64,000 nt of DNA, taken from assembly GCF_017313765.1 (NCBI RefSeq), contig NZ_JAFLNC010000002.1, forward strand, positions 62,001 to 126,000, given 5' to 3'. Source of the DNA: Sneathiella sedimenti. Its GTDB lineage: Bacteria; Pseudomonadota; Alphaproteobacteria; Sneathiellales; Sneathiellaceae. The notes under the pieces were generated by a model that searched no databases, was not told the origin of the DNA, and saw only the letters and a list, made by a program, of their open reading frames with translations. Positions 1-9,385 of this stretch are shown here, piece by piece; positions within the stretch are counted from its first letter, which is position 1; each line of letters starts with the position of its first letter. Both the position numbers and the translations under genes were made by a program.

Positions 1-290
1 GTCTCGGTGCCTGGAATGGATTTCCTGAATTCCTCGGAAAACTGGCCATGAACCGTCGAAATATTGACGCCCACTTTTTCGAACACCCGGCCTTTCATTA
101 CGGACATCTCTCCGCTGCCACCCCCGGCACGATCCCACTTCGTGACCTCGAACTGCCCCGGTTCCCGGTCGCTGAGTTGGCCCGATAATTCTTGCTCCAG
201 CGCCTCGAAGCTTGCCCGTATTTCATCGCGCAAGGAACGAAACCATTCAGTGGCACGTTTTTTTTGAGAATCTGTCACACTATCTGTCAT
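1..290 (-). CDS. hemF: Coproporphyrinogen III oxidase, aerobic (5' part only)
   Basis: HemF performs the oxygen-dependent oxidative decarboxylation of coproporphyrinogen III to protoporphyrinogen IX in haem synthesis. Only about 96 N-terminal residues lie in the window; the gene runs off the left edge, and the family is usually near 300 aa. The HemF block [20 protein letters not shown] is visible, followed by [10 protein letters not shown], which is diagnostic. The ATG lies at 288-290. The gene is 13 bp downstream of trmL on the same strand, so the two are probably one operon, divergent from the bc1 genes. The identification is firm even though the gene is truncated by the window. Confidence 0.93.
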   Translation of the reverse strand, partial: MTDSVTDSQKKRATEWFRSLRDEIRASFEALEQELSGQLSDREPGQFEVTKWDRAGGGSGEMSVMKGRVFEKVGVNISTVHGQFSEEFRKSIPGTE

Positions 291-303
291 GAACTTACCG
301 TCT

Positions 304-771
304 TTAAAGAGAAGGGGAAGGTTTGGGAAAGCCCGCTGTCTGGCGAAGTGCTTCACCAAGTACCATAGCTGCGGAAAGCGCGACATTGATCGAACGCAAT
401 CCTTCTGTCATCGGGATCAGGAGCCGATGGTCCGCAGCATCATGGACGGTTTCGGGTACGCCGGCGCTCTCCCGTCCCACCAAAAGAATATCCGATTCTG
501 TGAATGTAAAATCTGTGTAGGTAATATCTGCTTTTGTTGACAGTAAAATGAGGCGTTTTCCGCTTTTGTGCCGTGTGAACTCCTGCCAGGAAACATGGCG
601 CGTAACATCAGCCGCAGCGGCATAATCCATCACGGCTCTTTTAAGGTCTTTCGCCCCGAATGGAAAGCCGCAAGGCTCGATAATATCGACCGGAACGCCA
701 AGGCAGGCGCCCAATCTGAGCAGGGTTCCCACGTTGGGGGCTATATCTGGTTGGTAAAGTGCAAGTCGCAT
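304..771 (-). CDS. trmL: tRNA (cytidine(34)-2'-O)-methyltransferase TrmL
   Basis: This SPOUT-class enzyme adds a 2'-O-methyl group to the wobble nucleotide of tRNA-Leu isoacceptors. The protein starts [20 protein letters not shown] and carries the trefoil-knot region [26 protein letters not shown] and the C-terminal [14 protein letters not shown] motif. At 155 aa it matches the compact family length (E. coli about 157 aa). The reading frame is open as far as position 930, but that longer start would overlap the divergent petA start and adds residues with no family resemblance, so the ATG at 769-771 is used. It is followed by hemF. Confidence 0.93.
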   Translation of the reverse strand: MRLALYQPDIAPNVGTLLRLGACLGVPVDIIEPCGFPFGAKDLKRAVMDYAAAADVTRHVSWQEFTRHKSGKRLILLSTKADITYTDFTFTESDILLVGRESAGVPETVHDAADHRLLIPMTEGLRSINVALSAAMVLGEALRQTAGFPKPSPSL

Positions 772-920
772 CTTGCTGTTGTAATGGGAGTGTTGTAACA
801 AATACAGAAAAAATGCGCGCTTTATTGTCGCATTCGGCACGTTCGGGCTGGACATGTCGGCATTATGATGACAAAAAGCGGGCGCGGTAAAATTATTTTT
901 ATAGGCTTTGGGGAAAGTAA

Positions 921-1448
921 ATGACGACAACCACCCCTGAAGAAGAGAACGGCGTAAAGCGCCGTGATTTTCTTTATATTGCTGCAGGCGGCCTTGGTGC
1001 CGTGGGGACGGCAGCGGCCATCTGGCCCTTTATTTCGCAAATGAACCCATCTGCGGATGTTCTTGCGCTGTCAACAACGGAAGTTGATCTTGATGGCATT
1101 GAAACCGGATCTGAAGTCACTGTCGTTTGGCAGGGCAAGCCGGTTTTTGTGAGGCATCGGACAGAAGAGGATATCGAGAGGGCCGAAGATGTCGACCTCG
1201 CCGATTTACCCGATCCACAACCTGATTCCGAGCGGGTAATCAATCCCGAATGGCTGATTATGGTCGGTATCTGCACTCATCTGGGCTGTGTCCCGCTTAA
1301 AGGGCAAGGTGATTTCGGGGGATGGTTCTGTCCCTGTCATGGATCGCATTACGATACGTCAGGACGTATCCGTAAGGGCCCGGCACCAGCGAATCTGGTC
1401 ATTCCGCCTTACGAGTTCCTGAACGACAGCAATATCAAGATCGGGTAG
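921..1448 (+). CDS. petA: Ubiquinol-cytochrome c reductase Rieske iron-sulfur subunit
   Basis: This is the [2Fe-2S] subunit of the cytochrome bc1 complex. It accepts the first electron from ubiquinol and passes it to cytochrome c1. Residues 14-40 combine a Tat-type RRDFLY motif with the single membrane anchor. The cluster box CTHLGC lies at residues 118-123 and CPCH at 137-140. The predicted ligands are C118, H120, C137 and H140, with a C123-C139 disulfide. The length of 175 aa is normal for alphaproteobacteria. It is the first gene of petABC; petB begins 11 bp downstream. Confidence 0.97.
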   Translation: MTTTTPEEENGVKRRDFLYIAAGGLGAVGTAAAIWPFISQMNPSADVLALSTTEVDLDGIETGSEVTVVWQGKPVFVRHRTEEDIERAEDVDLADLPDPQPDSERVINPEWLIMVGICTHLGCVPLKGQGDFGGWFCPCHGSHYDTSGRIRKGPAPANLVIPPYEFLNDSNIKIG

Positions 1449-1459
1449 GGGGCCCCAAG

Positions 1460-2698
1460 ATGTCTTTTGAACCTAAAAATCCCGCTGTGAAGTGGTTAGA
1501 GGATCGGTTGCCGATTACAGGGATGCTTCATCATGCCCTGTATGAGTATCCGACACCTAAAAACCTGAGCTACTGGTGGACATTCGGCTCTCTGGCAGGC
1601 GTTATGCTGGTTGTTCAGATTGTCACCGGCATTGTTCTTGCCATGCATTACACGCCGCATGTGGACCTGGCCTTTACCAGCGTCGAACATATCATGCGCG
1701 ACGTGAACTATGGTTGGCTGATCCGGTATATGCATGCCAATGGCGCCTCGATGTTCTTCATCGTCGTCTATCTCCATATTTTCCGGGGCCTATACTACGG
1801 TTCCTATAAGGCGCCGCGGGAACTCTTGTGGTGGCTTGGTCTGGTCATCTTCCTGTTGATGATGGCCACTGCCTTCATGGGGTACGTGCTTCCCTGGGGA
1901 CAGATGAGCTTCTGGGGTGCAACGGTTATCACCAATCTGTTCAGCGCAATTCCGGTTGTGGGGGACAGCATTGTGACCTGGTTGTGGGGTGGTTTCGCGG
2001 TGGATAACCCAACGTTAAACCGGTTCTTCAGCCTCCATTATCTGCTGCCTTTTGTGATTGTCGGGATCGTCATCCTGCATATCTGGGCGCTGCATACCAA
2101 CGGTTCCAACAACCCGACTGGTCTGGACCTGAAGAGCAAGCAGGACAGCATTCCGTTCCATCCTTATTATACGGTTAAGGATCTTTACGGGCTGGCGATC
2201 TTCCTGATTTTCTTCTCTGCCTTCCTGTTCTTCGCGCCAAACTATCTTGGGCACCCGGACAACTATATCCCGGCCAACCCGCTGGTTACGCCGGCGCATA
2301 TCGTGCCCGAATGGTATTTCCTGCCCTTCTATGCAATCCTGCGTGCGGTTCCGGACAAGCTCGGTGGTGTTATGTTGATGTTCGGTGCGATCGCGGTTCT
2401 GTTTGCGCTTCCCTGGCTTGATAAAAGCCGGATCCGCTCCGCCCGCTTCCGTCCGATCTACAAGCAGCTCTTCTGGGTGTTTGTCGCGGATTGTATTTTG
2501 CTTACCTATATCGGTGGAAAGCCGCCGGAAGGGGCCTTCATCATCTGGGGTCGGATCGCGACGATTTATTACTTCGTTCACATCCTGATCTTGCTGCCAC
2601 TGGTCGGCCTGTTTGAAAAGCCGAAACCTCTGCCTGCAAGTATCTCGGAGGATGTCCTGTCCAAGAAGCCCGCGAGTGAGGAGGCGGCCAATGCTTAA
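1460..2698 (+). CDS. petB: Cytochrome b subunit of the bc1 complex
   Basis: This polytopic inner-membrane subunit holds haems bL and bH and both quinone sites of the Q cycle. Visible marks are the first histidine helix around [19 protein letters not shown], the second around [14 protein letters not shown], and the Qo-site PEWY motif in [15 protein letters not shown]. At 412 aa it is the full undivided cytochrome b (b6 plus subunit IV equivalent), as expected outside cyanobacteria. Its last 8 bases overlap the petC start, which suggests translational coupling. A charged C-terminal tail rich in K, P and E follows the last helix. Confidence 0.97.
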   Translation: MSFEPKNPAVKWLEDRLPITGMLHHALYEYPTPKNLSYWWTFGSLAGVMLVVQIVTGIVLAMHYTPHVDLAFTSVEHIMRDVNYGWLIRYMHANGASMFFIVVYLHIFRGLYYGSYKAPRELLWWLGLVIFLLMMATAFMGYVLPWGQMSFWGATVITNLFSAIPVVGDSIVTWLWGGFAVDNPTLNRFFSLHYLLPFVIVGIVILHIWALHTNGSNNPTGLDLKSKQDSIPFHPYYTVKDLYGLAIFLIFFSAFLFFAPNYLGHPDNYIPANPLVTPAHIVPEWYFLPFYAILRAVPDKLGGVMLMFGAIAVLFALPWLDKSRIRSARFRPIYKQLFWVFVADCILLTYIGGKPPEGAFIIWGRIATIYYFVHILILLPLVGLFEKPKPLPASISEDVLSKKPASEEAANA

Positions 2699-3458
2699 AT
2701 TATTGACGTCTTTGAGCATTGCGGCTCTGGTTTCCCTGGCAAGCCTGGGTTCGGCCCAGGCTGCAGGGGATGCGGTTGAACTGAAATCCGTGGACTGGAA
2801 GCATGGCGGGATTTTCGGGACATACGATCGTGCATCCGCGCAGCGTGGCCTGCAGGTGTACCGCGAAGTCTGTGCCGGGTGTCATGGCCTTGGCTTGGTC
2901 GCATTCCGCACGCTTTCAGACCTTGGCTTCAGTGAAGAGGAAATCAAGGCGATTGCCGCGGAGTCCGAGTATCAGGATGGTCCTGACGGTGACGGCGAAA
3001 TGTTTGATCGGCCGGGTAAGCCGTCAGACAGCTTTCCATCCCCGTTCCCGAACGAACAGGCGGCCCGTGCGTCCAATGGTGGTGCCTATCCGCCGGACCT
3101 CTCGCTGATGAGCAAGGCGCGCCCGAACGGAGATGATTATCTGTATTCATTGCTGACCGGGTACGAGGATGCGCCTGCTGATTTCAACCTAGCGGAAGGT
3201 ATGGCTTACAACGCATACTTCCCGGGACATCAGATTGCCATGCCGTCTCCACTATCGGCGGACGCAGTTGAATATTCCGACGGCACACCGGCAACCGTGG
3301 ACCAGATGGCGAAAGACGTGACCGTGTTTCTGGCCTGGGCAGCGGAACCCAAATTGGAGCAACGCAAGAGCATCGGCCTTCGGGTCATCCTGTTCCTGCT
3401 TATCCTGGCGGGTGTCTTCTACGCGGTGAAGCGGAAAGTCTGGTCAGACGTTCACTAG
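2691..3458 (+). CDS. petC: Cytochrome c1 subunit of the bc1 complex
   Basis: The membrane-anchored c-type cytochrome takes electrons from the Rieske centre and reduces cytochrome c. The 255-aa protein has a Sec signal peptide ending near AQA (about residue 24). The haem-binding CAGCH is at residues 61-65, a candidate distal Met ligand lies in FPGHQIAMP, and a C-terminal anchor helix is followed by KRKVWSDVH. The ATG at 2691 overlaps the petB stop by 8 bases; an in-frame upstream start at 2613 is rejected because the signal peptide begins here. The operon ends at the terminator just downstream. Confidence 0.96.
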   Translation: MLKLLTSLSIAALVSLASLGSAQAAGDAVELKSVDWKHGGIFGTYDRASAQRGLQVYREVCAGCHGLGLVAFRTLSDLGFSEEEIKAIAAESEYQDGPDGDGEMFDRPGKPSDSFPSPFPNEQAARASNGGAYPPDLSLMSKARPNGDDYLYSLLTGYEDAPADFNLAEGMAYNAYFPGHQIAMPSPLSADAVEYSDGTPATVDQMAKDVTVFLAWAAEPKLEQRKSIGLRVILFLLILAGVFYAVKRKVWSDVH

Positions 3459-3480
3459 AATATTGAATATTTAAGAAAAA

Positions 3481-3507
3481 GGGCGCTTGTCGAAGCGCCC
3501 TTTTTTT
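3481..3507 (+). terminator. Rho-independent terminator after petABC
   Basis: A perfect 8-bp stem, GGGCGCTT (3481-3488) with AAGCGCCC (3493-3500), and a 4-nt loop are followed by seven T residues. It lies 22 bp after the petC stop, closes the bc1 operon, and separates it from mtnP. Confidence 0.93.
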
Positions 3508-3564
3508 ATGGCATGTCATTAATTTCAAGGCTAAGTTTCCGCCAGTATCTAGTTGGAGGATGGA

Positions 3565-4446
3565 ATGAGTTTATCAAGCGACAAGCCGGTTATCGGTGTG
3601 ATCGGCGGAAGTGGTGTCTATGAGCTCGACGGGCTACAGGATACCCGTTGGAAATCGGTGGAGAGCCCATTCGGGGCGCCATCAGACGACCTGCTTTTTG
3701 GTACGCTCGATGGCACTCAAATGGTCTTTCTTCCCCGTCATGGAAGGGGGCATCGCATTCCGCCGGCTGAGGTAAACTATAGGGCCAATATAGATGCGCT
3801 CAAGCGCTCCGGGGTGACGGAGATTATTTCCGTGAGCGCCTGCGGTTCTTTTGAGGAAGAGCTCGCACCCGGCACCTTTGTGATTGTCGATCAGTTCATA
3901 GACCGGACAATTGACCGCAAGAAAAGCTTCTTTGGCACTGGACTTGTCGCCCATATCAGCATGGCGCGTCCGGTATGTTCCCGGCTTGGCGATGCATTGG
4001 AAGAAACCGCGCGGGCAAACGGGATTCCTGTCCACAGGGGAGGGACCTATCTGGCGATGGAGGGGCCGCAATTCTCGAGCCTTGCCGAATCCGAACTCTA
4101 CCGAAGCTGGGGGTGCCAGGTCATCGGCATGACCAATATGCCCGAAGCCAAGCTCGCCCGAGAGGCGGAAATGTGTTACGCGACCGTCGCCATGGTAACC
4201 GATTATGATTGCTGGCACACAGAACATGACGCCGTCGATGTTACAACTGTCATCGAGGTGTTGATGAAAAACGCGGACAATGCGCGGCACCTTGTTAAGA
4301 CAGTGGCCCCCAGTTTAAGCACCCGACAGGCTTCCTGTCCCGCCGGATGCCATCATGCGCTTGATAACGCCCTGATAACCGCGCCCGAGGCGCGTGACCC
4401 TGAAATCATGAAGAAACTTGCGGCTGTGGCAGGCCGTGTACTTTAG
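3565..4446 (+). CDS. mtnP: S-methyl-5'-thioadenosine phosphorylase
   Basis: MtnP cleaves methylthioadenosine with phosphate to adenine and methylthioribose-1-phosphate, feeding adenine and methionine salvage. The nucleoside phosphorylase fold shows [12 protein letters not shown] at the N-terminus, the phosphate-site LPRHGRGH, and the substrate motifs [11 protein letters not shown] and [17 protein letters not shown]. With the ATG at 3565 it is 293 aa, a normal length. A TTG at 3553 is in frame but lies inside the Shine-Dalgarno sequence GGAGGA (3555-3560), so the ATG is preferred. apt, which uses the adenine product, follows 13 bp later and makes a coherent purine-salvage pair. Confidence 0.95.
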   Translation: MSLSSDKPVIGVIGGSGVYELDGLQDTRWKSVESPFGAPSDDLLFGTLDGTQMVFLPRHGRGHRIPPAEVNYRANIDALKRSGVTEIISVSACGSFEEELAPGTFVIVDQFIDRTIDRKKSFFGTGLVAHISMARPVCSRLGDALEETARANGIPVHRGGTYLAMEGPQFSSLAESELYRSWGCQVIGMTNMPEAKLAREAEMCYATVAMVTDYDCWHTEHDAVDVTTVIEVLMKNADNARHLVKTVAPSLSTRQASCPAGCHHALDNALITAPEARDPEIMKKLAAVAGRVL

Positions 4447-4459
4447 GCGAGAGGCCATT

Positions 4460-4987
4460 ATGGATATAAAATCTGTCATTCGGACCATTCCTGATTACCC
4501 GAAAAAGGGAATCCTGTTCCGTGATATCACTACCCTATGGCAGGATGCCGGCGGCTTTCGGCACGTCGTGGACCAGCTGGTCTGGCCCTATGCCGGCGTC
4601 AGGATCGACAAGGTGGCGGGGATTGAAGCACGGGGATTTGTTCTTGGCGGTGCCATCGCCCACCAACTGAGCGTCGGTTTCGTTCCCGTTCGGAAAAAGG
4701 GCAAGCTGCCAGGTGCGGTCATCAGCGAGGAGTATGAGCTGGAATATGGGACCGATACCGTAGAAATTCATCAGGATGCCATAAAAGAAGGCGAGAATAT
4801 ACTGCTCGTTGACGACCTGATCGCGACGGGGGGGACGGCGGAGGCCGCCATCAATCTCATCCGACAGGCAGGGGGTGCCGTGATAGGTGCGGCCTTTGTG
4901 ATTGACCTTCCGGATATCGGGGGTGCCAAACGAATAGCCGCAATGGGGGTTAGTGTCCGTACCCTCTGTGAGTTCGAAGGGCATTAA
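4460..4987 (+). CDS. apt: Adenine phosphoribosyltransferase
   Basis: Apt condenses adenine with PRPP to give AMP. The 175-aa type-I phosphoribosyltransferase contains [18 protein letters not shown] near the start, [12 protein letters not shown] as the flexible-loop region, and the PRPP-binding [17 protein letters not shown]. The ATG at 4460 follows GCGAGAGG (4448-4455). An earlier in-frame ATG at 4418 lies inside mtnP and adds non-family sequence. Coexpression with mtnP lets the adenine released from methylthioadenosine be recovered directly. Confidence 0.96.
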   Translation: MDIKSVIRTIPDYPKKGILFRDITTLWQDAGGFRHVVDQLVWPYAGVRIDKVAGIEARGFVLGGAIAHQLSVGFVPVRKKGKLPGAVISEEYELEYGTDTVEIHQDAIKEGENILLVDDLIATGGTAEAAINLIRQAGGAVIGAAFVIDLPDIGGAKRIAAMGVSVRTLCEFEGH

Positions 4988-5303
4988 TCATGCCTGTCGA
5001 GCGATGGCAAGATGACACCTACCTATTTCACCTATTCCTTCGGTGCTAATGTTGTACAATTTTAGAATGTAAGTTAGCCCTTAGTCATACAATTTTTGAT
5101 TTTGAAGATGACTTCTCTTGTGCTGGCGGTAATAAATGTTGCAATCTGGGTTTAGAAGGCTGGAAAATTGGGTGAAAAATTCTAGAACCCATGTATTTCG
5201 ATGGCTAGTAATCAGCTCGGTGCGGCTTTCTTGATAGGCGAAGTGTACGACGTACGGCGTAAAAGAGTTCATAGCCGATCATACAAAAAAATCGGAGTAG
5301 GGA
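4988..5303. other. AT-rich intergenic gap, apt to glyoxalase-like gene
   Basis: This 316-bp gap has no convincing gene. A short minus-strand reading frame (5081-5272) has no recognisable domain or good ribosome-binding site and is not called. The gap presumably holds the promoter for the downstream gene. The only clear small structure is the odd palindrome GTACGACGTAC at 5245-5255, about 50 bp before the ATG, which could be an operator. No terminator hairpin with a T-run was seen after apt. Confidence 0.5.
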
Positions 5304-6164
5304 ATGCTACATAACATAACCGGAATTGATCATGTTTTGGTCGGGGTGGAAAAGCTTGAGGACGCCCGCGCGACTTACGAAAAACTTGGCTTTACGCCAA
5401 CGCCAAGAGGATCGCATATCGGGTGGGGAACGGCAAATTACTGCATTATGTTTGACGAGGATTATATCGAGCTCCTTGGCATCGTGGATCCCTCCCTTGA
5501 GACCAATGGCCTTGACGTTGCCCTTGCAGAACGAGGTGAGGGGTTGCTCGGTGTAGCGCTGGCCAGCGACGATCCGGAAGCTGCCCATCAGTCACTTACT
5601 GAGGACGGGTTGGAACCATCCGAGATGTTAACGCTGAAACGCAAACTGGAACTGCCTGACGGAGATGTCCTGCCGGAGTTCACGCTGATCCGGCTTACAT
5701 CGTCTGCGGGATTGACCGCCAAAAACCTTTTTATCTGCCATCACCTGACGCCGGAACTGGTACGTCAGCCTGACTGGATCAGCCATCCAAATGGCGCAAA
5801 ATATATCAATTCTGTTGTTGTGGTGGTTGAAAACCCCGGCAATCTGGCTCCCTATTATCAGCGGCTGTGTGGGTCCATCAATGTTACCCTGACCGATAAT
5901 ACGCTAACTGTGCGCTTTGGGCGCGGGAGCCTGATTTTTGTAAACGACCGGGATATTGACCTGTTGTTTCCCGGATTGACAATTGCGGACGAAATGCCGG
6001 CCCTGCCGCATTTGATTGCCATGACAATCGCGGTTGATGATCTGGATCAGACCGCAGAGTTGCTAACTAAGAATGGTATCGCGCCGCAGAAAATTGCGAA
6101 TGGCACCCTCCGGGTAAACCCCGCGAAAGCCTGCGGCCTATTGTTGGAATTTACAGCGGGATAG
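5304..6164 (+). CDS. VOC/glyoxalase-like domain protein
   Basis: This 286-aa protein resembles the Glyoxalase_3-like branch of the vicinal-oxygen-chelate superfamily. It opens with GIDHVLVGVEKLEDARATYE, the typical first beta-alpha-beta unit with a candidate metal-ligand His. A middle block, LFICHHLTPELVRQPDW, is characteristic of this branch, and a second half begins around INSVVVVVENP. The substrate is unknown; members act in metabolite repair or aromatic and aldehyde metabolism. The ATG follows GGAGTAGGG. It is transcribed alone and convergent with the dienelactone hydrolase. Confidence 0.8.
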   Translation: MLHNITGIDHVLVGVEKLEDARATYEKLGFTPTPRGSHIGWGTANYCIMFDEDYIELLGIVDPSLETNGLDVALAERGEGLLGVALASDDPEAAHQSLTEDGLEPSEMLTLKRKLELPDGDVLPEFTLIRLTSSAGLTAKNLFICHHLTPELVRQPDWISHPNGAKYINSVVVVVENPGNLAPYYQRLCGSINVTLTDNTLTVRFGRGSLIFVNDRDIDLLFPGLTIADEMPALPHLIAMTIAVDDLDQTAELLTKNGIAPQKIANGTLRVNPAKACGLLLEFTAG

Positions 6165-6171
6165 GCCGGGA

Positions 6172-6828
6172 TCACGCCAGGAATTCAAGTGTGCGGTCAA
6201 GGGCGAGCTTGGCGGACGTCGCGTCATAGCTTGCACGATGATCGCAATTAAATCCGTGGCCGGCGGAATAGACATAGACGGGTATATCTGGCCGTTTCGC
6301 CTTTACCTCCTCGACAGCGGACATCGGGATTGACGCGTCCGCATCCCCGAAATGCAGAATGATAGGCACCTTCGGTTCTTCCTCGATAGTTTGAGGAATC
6401 TGTCCGCCATAGTAGCCTACTGCCCTGTTGATAGAGGAGAGGCGACAAGCAGCAAGGTAGGAGAGGCTGCCACCCCAACAATACCCGATCACGGCGGTAT
6501 CACCGGCATCTGCTATGGCCTTTGCGGCCGCATCCACATCGGCAAGCGCATCGTCTTGGGTGACCTGCTTCATATATCCGAGACCCTGCTGAATATCGGA
6601 CTGCTCGTAACCAAGGGTGATATTCGGGGCAACCCGGTCGAAGAGGGCAGGGGCTATCGCGACATAGCCCAGCTTGGCGTAACCGTCGCAGACCTCCTTG
6701 ATGTGGCTGTTGACGCCAAATATCTCTTGCAGGATTACCACGCCGCCCTTTGGCTTGCCTGTTGGAATGACCTTATAGGCAGAACATTTATGGCCATCTG
6801 CGGCGGTCAGCTCAATTATTTCACCCAT
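6172..6828 (-). CDS. Dienelactone hydrolase family protein
   Basis: This alpha/beta hydrolase has a cysteine nucleophile. Family members open dienelactones in chlorocatechol degradation, but many genomic copies act on unknown esters or lactones. In the 218-aa product the nucleophile elbow is GYCWGG (C117), the acid lies in HFGDADASIP (about D164), and the histidine in SAGHGFN (H191). E35 in LQEIFG matches the conserved Glu that holds the Cys in its resting state. The ATG at 6828 was chosen over 6885 because the upstream residues do not fit the family and would overlap nfeD. It is the last gene after SPFH and NfeD. Confidence 0.87.
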   Translation of the reverse strand: MGEIIELTAADGHKCSAYKVIPTGKPKGGVVILQEIFGVNSHIKEVCDGYAKLGYVAIAPALFDRVAPNITLGYEQSDIQQGLGYMKQVTQDDALADVDAAAKAIADAGDTAVIGYCWGGSLSYLAACRLSSINRAVGYYGGQIPQTIEEEPKVPIILHFGDADASIPMSAVEEVKAKRPDIPVYVYSAGHGFNCDHRASYDATSAKLALDRTLEFLA

Positions 6829-6838
6829 GATATCTCCG

Positions 6839-7306
6839 TTAGTTTTTTGTGACAGGCTCAACAATAAGAAGGGTCCCATCCACACCGGTTACGTTAACCA
6901 CCTGTCCGGCCTCCATATCCGGCCCCTCAACTGACCACTGGGTGTCGTCCACATGGATTTTACCCCGGCCATTCTGAATGGGTTCTGTTAGGGTAAAATG
7001 ACGACCGACATACTGGACGCCGCGTTGGTTGAGCGTAATGTTATCTTCAACGCCAGGGTGTTTCTTCAGGAACAGCCGCGAAACGGCGATGCTGCCGATG
7101 GCGATGACCGCGAAAAGTATCCATTGATACTCCCATCGCATATCTGGAACAATCCAGGCGATAACGCCAACGACGCCCGCGGATATCCCAAGCCAGAGGA
7201 AGATTGTACTGGGCGCAAATACCTCCAGGATAACAAGCACCAGACCGAGTATCCACCAGGACCAGAACTCAAGGCTACCAAGCCATGTTATGATTTGTTC
7301 CAGCAT
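6839..7306 (-). CDS. NfeD-family membrane protein
   Basis: The 155-aa protein has two to three N-terminal transmembrane segments (roughly residues 15-70). A soluble C-terminal OB-fold follows, with the signature RGKIHVDDTQWSVEGPDMEAG typical of NfeD-like domains. Short NfeD proteins are encoded beside SPFH/stomatin proteins and are thought to help them organise membrane microdomains. Here the SPFH gene lies 5 bp upstream on the same strand. The molecular function is not established. Confidence 0.88.
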   Translation of the reverse strand: MLEQIITWLGSLEFWSWWILGLVLVILEVFAPSTIFLWLGISAGVVGVIAWIVPDMRWEYQWILFAVIAIGSIAVSRLFLKKHPGVEDNITLNQRGVQYVGRHFTLTEPIQNGRGKIHVDDTQWSVEGPDMEAGQVVNVTGVDGTLLIVEPVTKN

Positions 7307-7311
7307 TATCT

Positions 7312-8292
7312 TTACTCAACCGTCGGGACAGAACCACTTGAACGGCGTGATCCGTTTCCGTCACTGTCCTTGCCAAAGACTTCTTTCGCAATGGCTCCGA
7401 TCCCGCCGAGCGACCCGATCAGCGCGCTTGCCTCCATTGGCATAAGGACAACTTTTGAATTACGGGCCATGCCGATTTCTTTCATTGCTTCCGTATATTT
7501 CTGGGCAATAAAGTAATTGATCGATTGGATATCGCCTGCCGCGATCGCTTCAGATACATCATGGGTTGCCTTGGCTTCAGCCTCGGCCAGGCGCTCGCGG
7601 GCTTCAGCATCACGGAACGCTGCCTCTCTCCTGCCTTCCGCCTCCAGAATTGCGGCTTTCTTTTCTCCTTCCGCTTTCAGGATTTCTGACTGACGCACGC
7701 CTTCGGCTTCCAGAATAACAGCGCGTTTCAGGCGCTCTGCCTTCATCTGTCGTCCCATCGCCTCAACAAGGTCAATCGGCGGCGTGATGTCTTTGATTTC
7801 AACACGGGTAACCTTAAGGCCCCAGGGTGTGGATGCCTGGTCAATGACATTGAGAAGGCGAACGTTAATTGCATCGCGCTGACTCAGGGCTTCATCGAGG
7901 TCCATTGAGCCCAATACTGTTCTGAGGTTGGTTTGCGCCAAATTCTGAATAGCGCGCTCCAGGTCCCGAACTTCATAGGCGGACTTTGCCGCATCCAGAA
8001 CCTGATAGAAAAGGACACCATCGACCTGCACCATAGCGTTATCACGGGAAATAACTTCTTGAGTCGGAATATCCAGAACCTGCTCCATCATATTGATCCT
8101 GCCGCCAATACGATCGATGAAAGGGAGGATGAGGCCAAGGCCCGGGTGCAGGCTTCGGGTATAACGGCCAAAGCGCTCAATGGTATATTGATAGCCTTGC
8201 GGGACGATGGTGACGCCCATAAAGACGATGACAATGGCCAGCAGAACCAGAACGACAACGAATATCGCGAAGCCAGACAAGAAAAAATCCAT
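7312..8292 (-). CDS. SPFH/Band 7 (paraslipin, QmcA-like) membrane protein
   Basis: The 326-aa stomatin-like protein has one N-terminal transmembrane helix (about 5-28) and the Band 7 domain with [23 protein letters not shown] long heptad-rich stretch of repeated [11 protein letters not shown] units (about 195-250) is expected to form coiled coil. It resembles E. coli QmcA and the bacterial paraslipins, which oligomerise in the membrane and act as scaffolds or partners of proteases. Pairing with a short NfeD protein is the standard arrangement. The C-terminal tail is Gly/Ser rich. Confidence 0.92.
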   Translation of the reverse strand: MDFFLSGFAIFVVVLVLLAIVIVFMGVTIVPQGYQYTIERFGRYTRSLHPGLGLILPFIDRIGGRINMMEQVLDIPTQEVISRDNAMVQVDGVLFYQVLDAAKSAYEVRDLERAIQNLAQTNLRTVLGSMDLDEALSQRDAINVRLLNVIDQASTPWGLKVTRVEIKDITPPIDLVEAMGRQMKAERLKRAVILEAEGVRQSEILKAEGEKKAAILEAEGRREAAFRDAEARERLAEAEAKATHDVSEAIAAGDIQSINYFIAQKYTEAMKEIGMARNSKVVLMPMEASALIGSLGGIGAIAKEVFGKDSDGNGSRRSSGSVPTVE

Positions 8293-8400
8293 TTCACTAC
8301 CCCTTGGATTGCCGGATTAATAACAGGCTTGTCGGACTATATAATGTAAAGTCGTTAGGCCTAAGTTAAAAATCCACCGGGCAGCGAAATCTGGGCGGCT

Positions 8401-8850
8401 TTATTCGGGCCGTGTCTTCACCATACCGATGGATTTCATGCTGAGGACGACGTCGTCATTCTGATTGTATAGCTTAACATCAGCGCGAACTATCCCCATG
8501 TCGGGCCGGGATTCGGACCTTCTGGTCTCGATGACGGTAGATTTATAGTAGAGGCTATCACCAGGCCGGACAGGCCGGATCCAACGCAAATCATCGAAAC
8601 CCGGTGAACCGAGGCCAGCGCGATTATTCGTCATATTGTCAACGAGGAGTCGCATCAAGTTAGACCCGGTATGCCAGCCTGAAGCGATCAAGCCACCGTA
8701 GATGCTCTTTTTTGCGGCTTCTTCATCAAGGTGAAAAGGCTGCGGGTCATATTTACGGGCGAAGTCAATAATTTCCTCTTTCGTGACAGTCCTGCTATGC
8801 GAGGTTGTTTCGTCGCCAACAGCAATATCCTCGAAATAAATCTTGGTCAT
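8401..8850 (-). CDS. MaoC-family dehydratase (hot-dog fold), copy 1
   Basis: MaoC/(R)-enoyl-CoA hydratase-like protein of 149 aa. The hydratase motif region FARKYDPQPFHLDEEAA supplies the Asp and His of the catalytic dyad and is followed by GGLIASGWHTGSNLMRLLVD. Such proteins hydrate 2-enoyl-CoA thioesters. The start overlaps the stop of the preceding MaoC gene by 4 bp (ATGA), so the two are translationally coupled and probably form a heteromer or act in one pathway. The exact substrate cannot be read from sequence. Confidence 0.88.
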   Translation of the reverse strand: MTKIYFEDIAVGDETTSHSRTVTKEEIIDFARKYDPQPFHLDEEAAKKSIYGGLIASGWHTGSNLMRLLVDNMTNNRAGLGSPGFDDLRWIRPVRPGDSLYYKSTVIETRRSESRPDMGIVRADVKLYNQNDDVVLSMKSIGMVKTRPE

Positions 8851-9314
8851 TGGGAGGCCTCCGTCGCGGAGTTTTCTGGATTTCGAAGGAACATGCCGCT
8901 CGAAATCATGGTCATCTTGGTATCGCCCTTCTGATTAAGGACGGTATGGGAAAATTTGACAAACCCGAGTTCCGGGCGACTTTTCGGCAGGCTGCGGTCA
9001 AGCACCTCCGCTTTTACATAAAGGGTTTCGCCGGGACGGACGGGCTGCTTCCAGCGAAGCTGCTCTATCCCCGGGGATCCCATGGAGGCGGAGTCGATGA
9101 GGTAGTTATCCACCATCATCCTCATGCACATCGAGCCTGTGTGCCATCCGCTGGCAATTAGGCCACCGAAAAAGTGCTCTTTTGCAGCCTCTTTATCAAT
9201 GTGAAAAGATTGCGGATCGAACTCGGTCGCGAATTCTATGACTTCTTCTTCGGTCACTTCATATCCGCCGAATTCCATCACCATTCCGACGGTAAAATCT
9301 TCCCAGTATCGCAT
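8847..9314 (-). CDS. MaoC-family dehydratase (hot-dog fold), copy 2
   Basis: A 155-aa paralogue of the downstream MaoC gene. It shares EVIEFATEFDPQSFHIDKEAA, with the Asp/His dyad, and GGLIASGWHTGSMCMRMMVD. The pair looks like a tandem duplication that has diverged. The start used is the ATG at 9312-9314, preceded by GAAGGTG; the frame extends to 9341 without family-like residues. It lies downstream of ychF and is the first gene of the MaoC pair. Confidence 0.88.
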   Translation of the reverse strand: MRYWEDFTVGMVMEFGGYEVTEEEVIEFATEFDPQSFHIDKEAAKEHFFGGLIASGWHTGSMCMRMMVDNYLIDSASMGSPGIEQLRWKQPVRPGETLYVKAEVLDRSLPKSRPELGFVKFSHTVLNQKGDTKMTMISSGMFLRNPENSATEASQ

Positions 9315-9385
9315 TGCTTTTTCACCTTCTGATCTTGTCACGATCGGTCATGCATTTATTGCTTCTTCAAGGTTTGGGGATGTTC

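Noticed and set aside
5081-5272. Possible 63-aa minus-strand gene in the apt-VOC gap
   Set aside because: No convincing ribosome-binding site, no recognisable domain, and composition typical of a random AT-rich frame.
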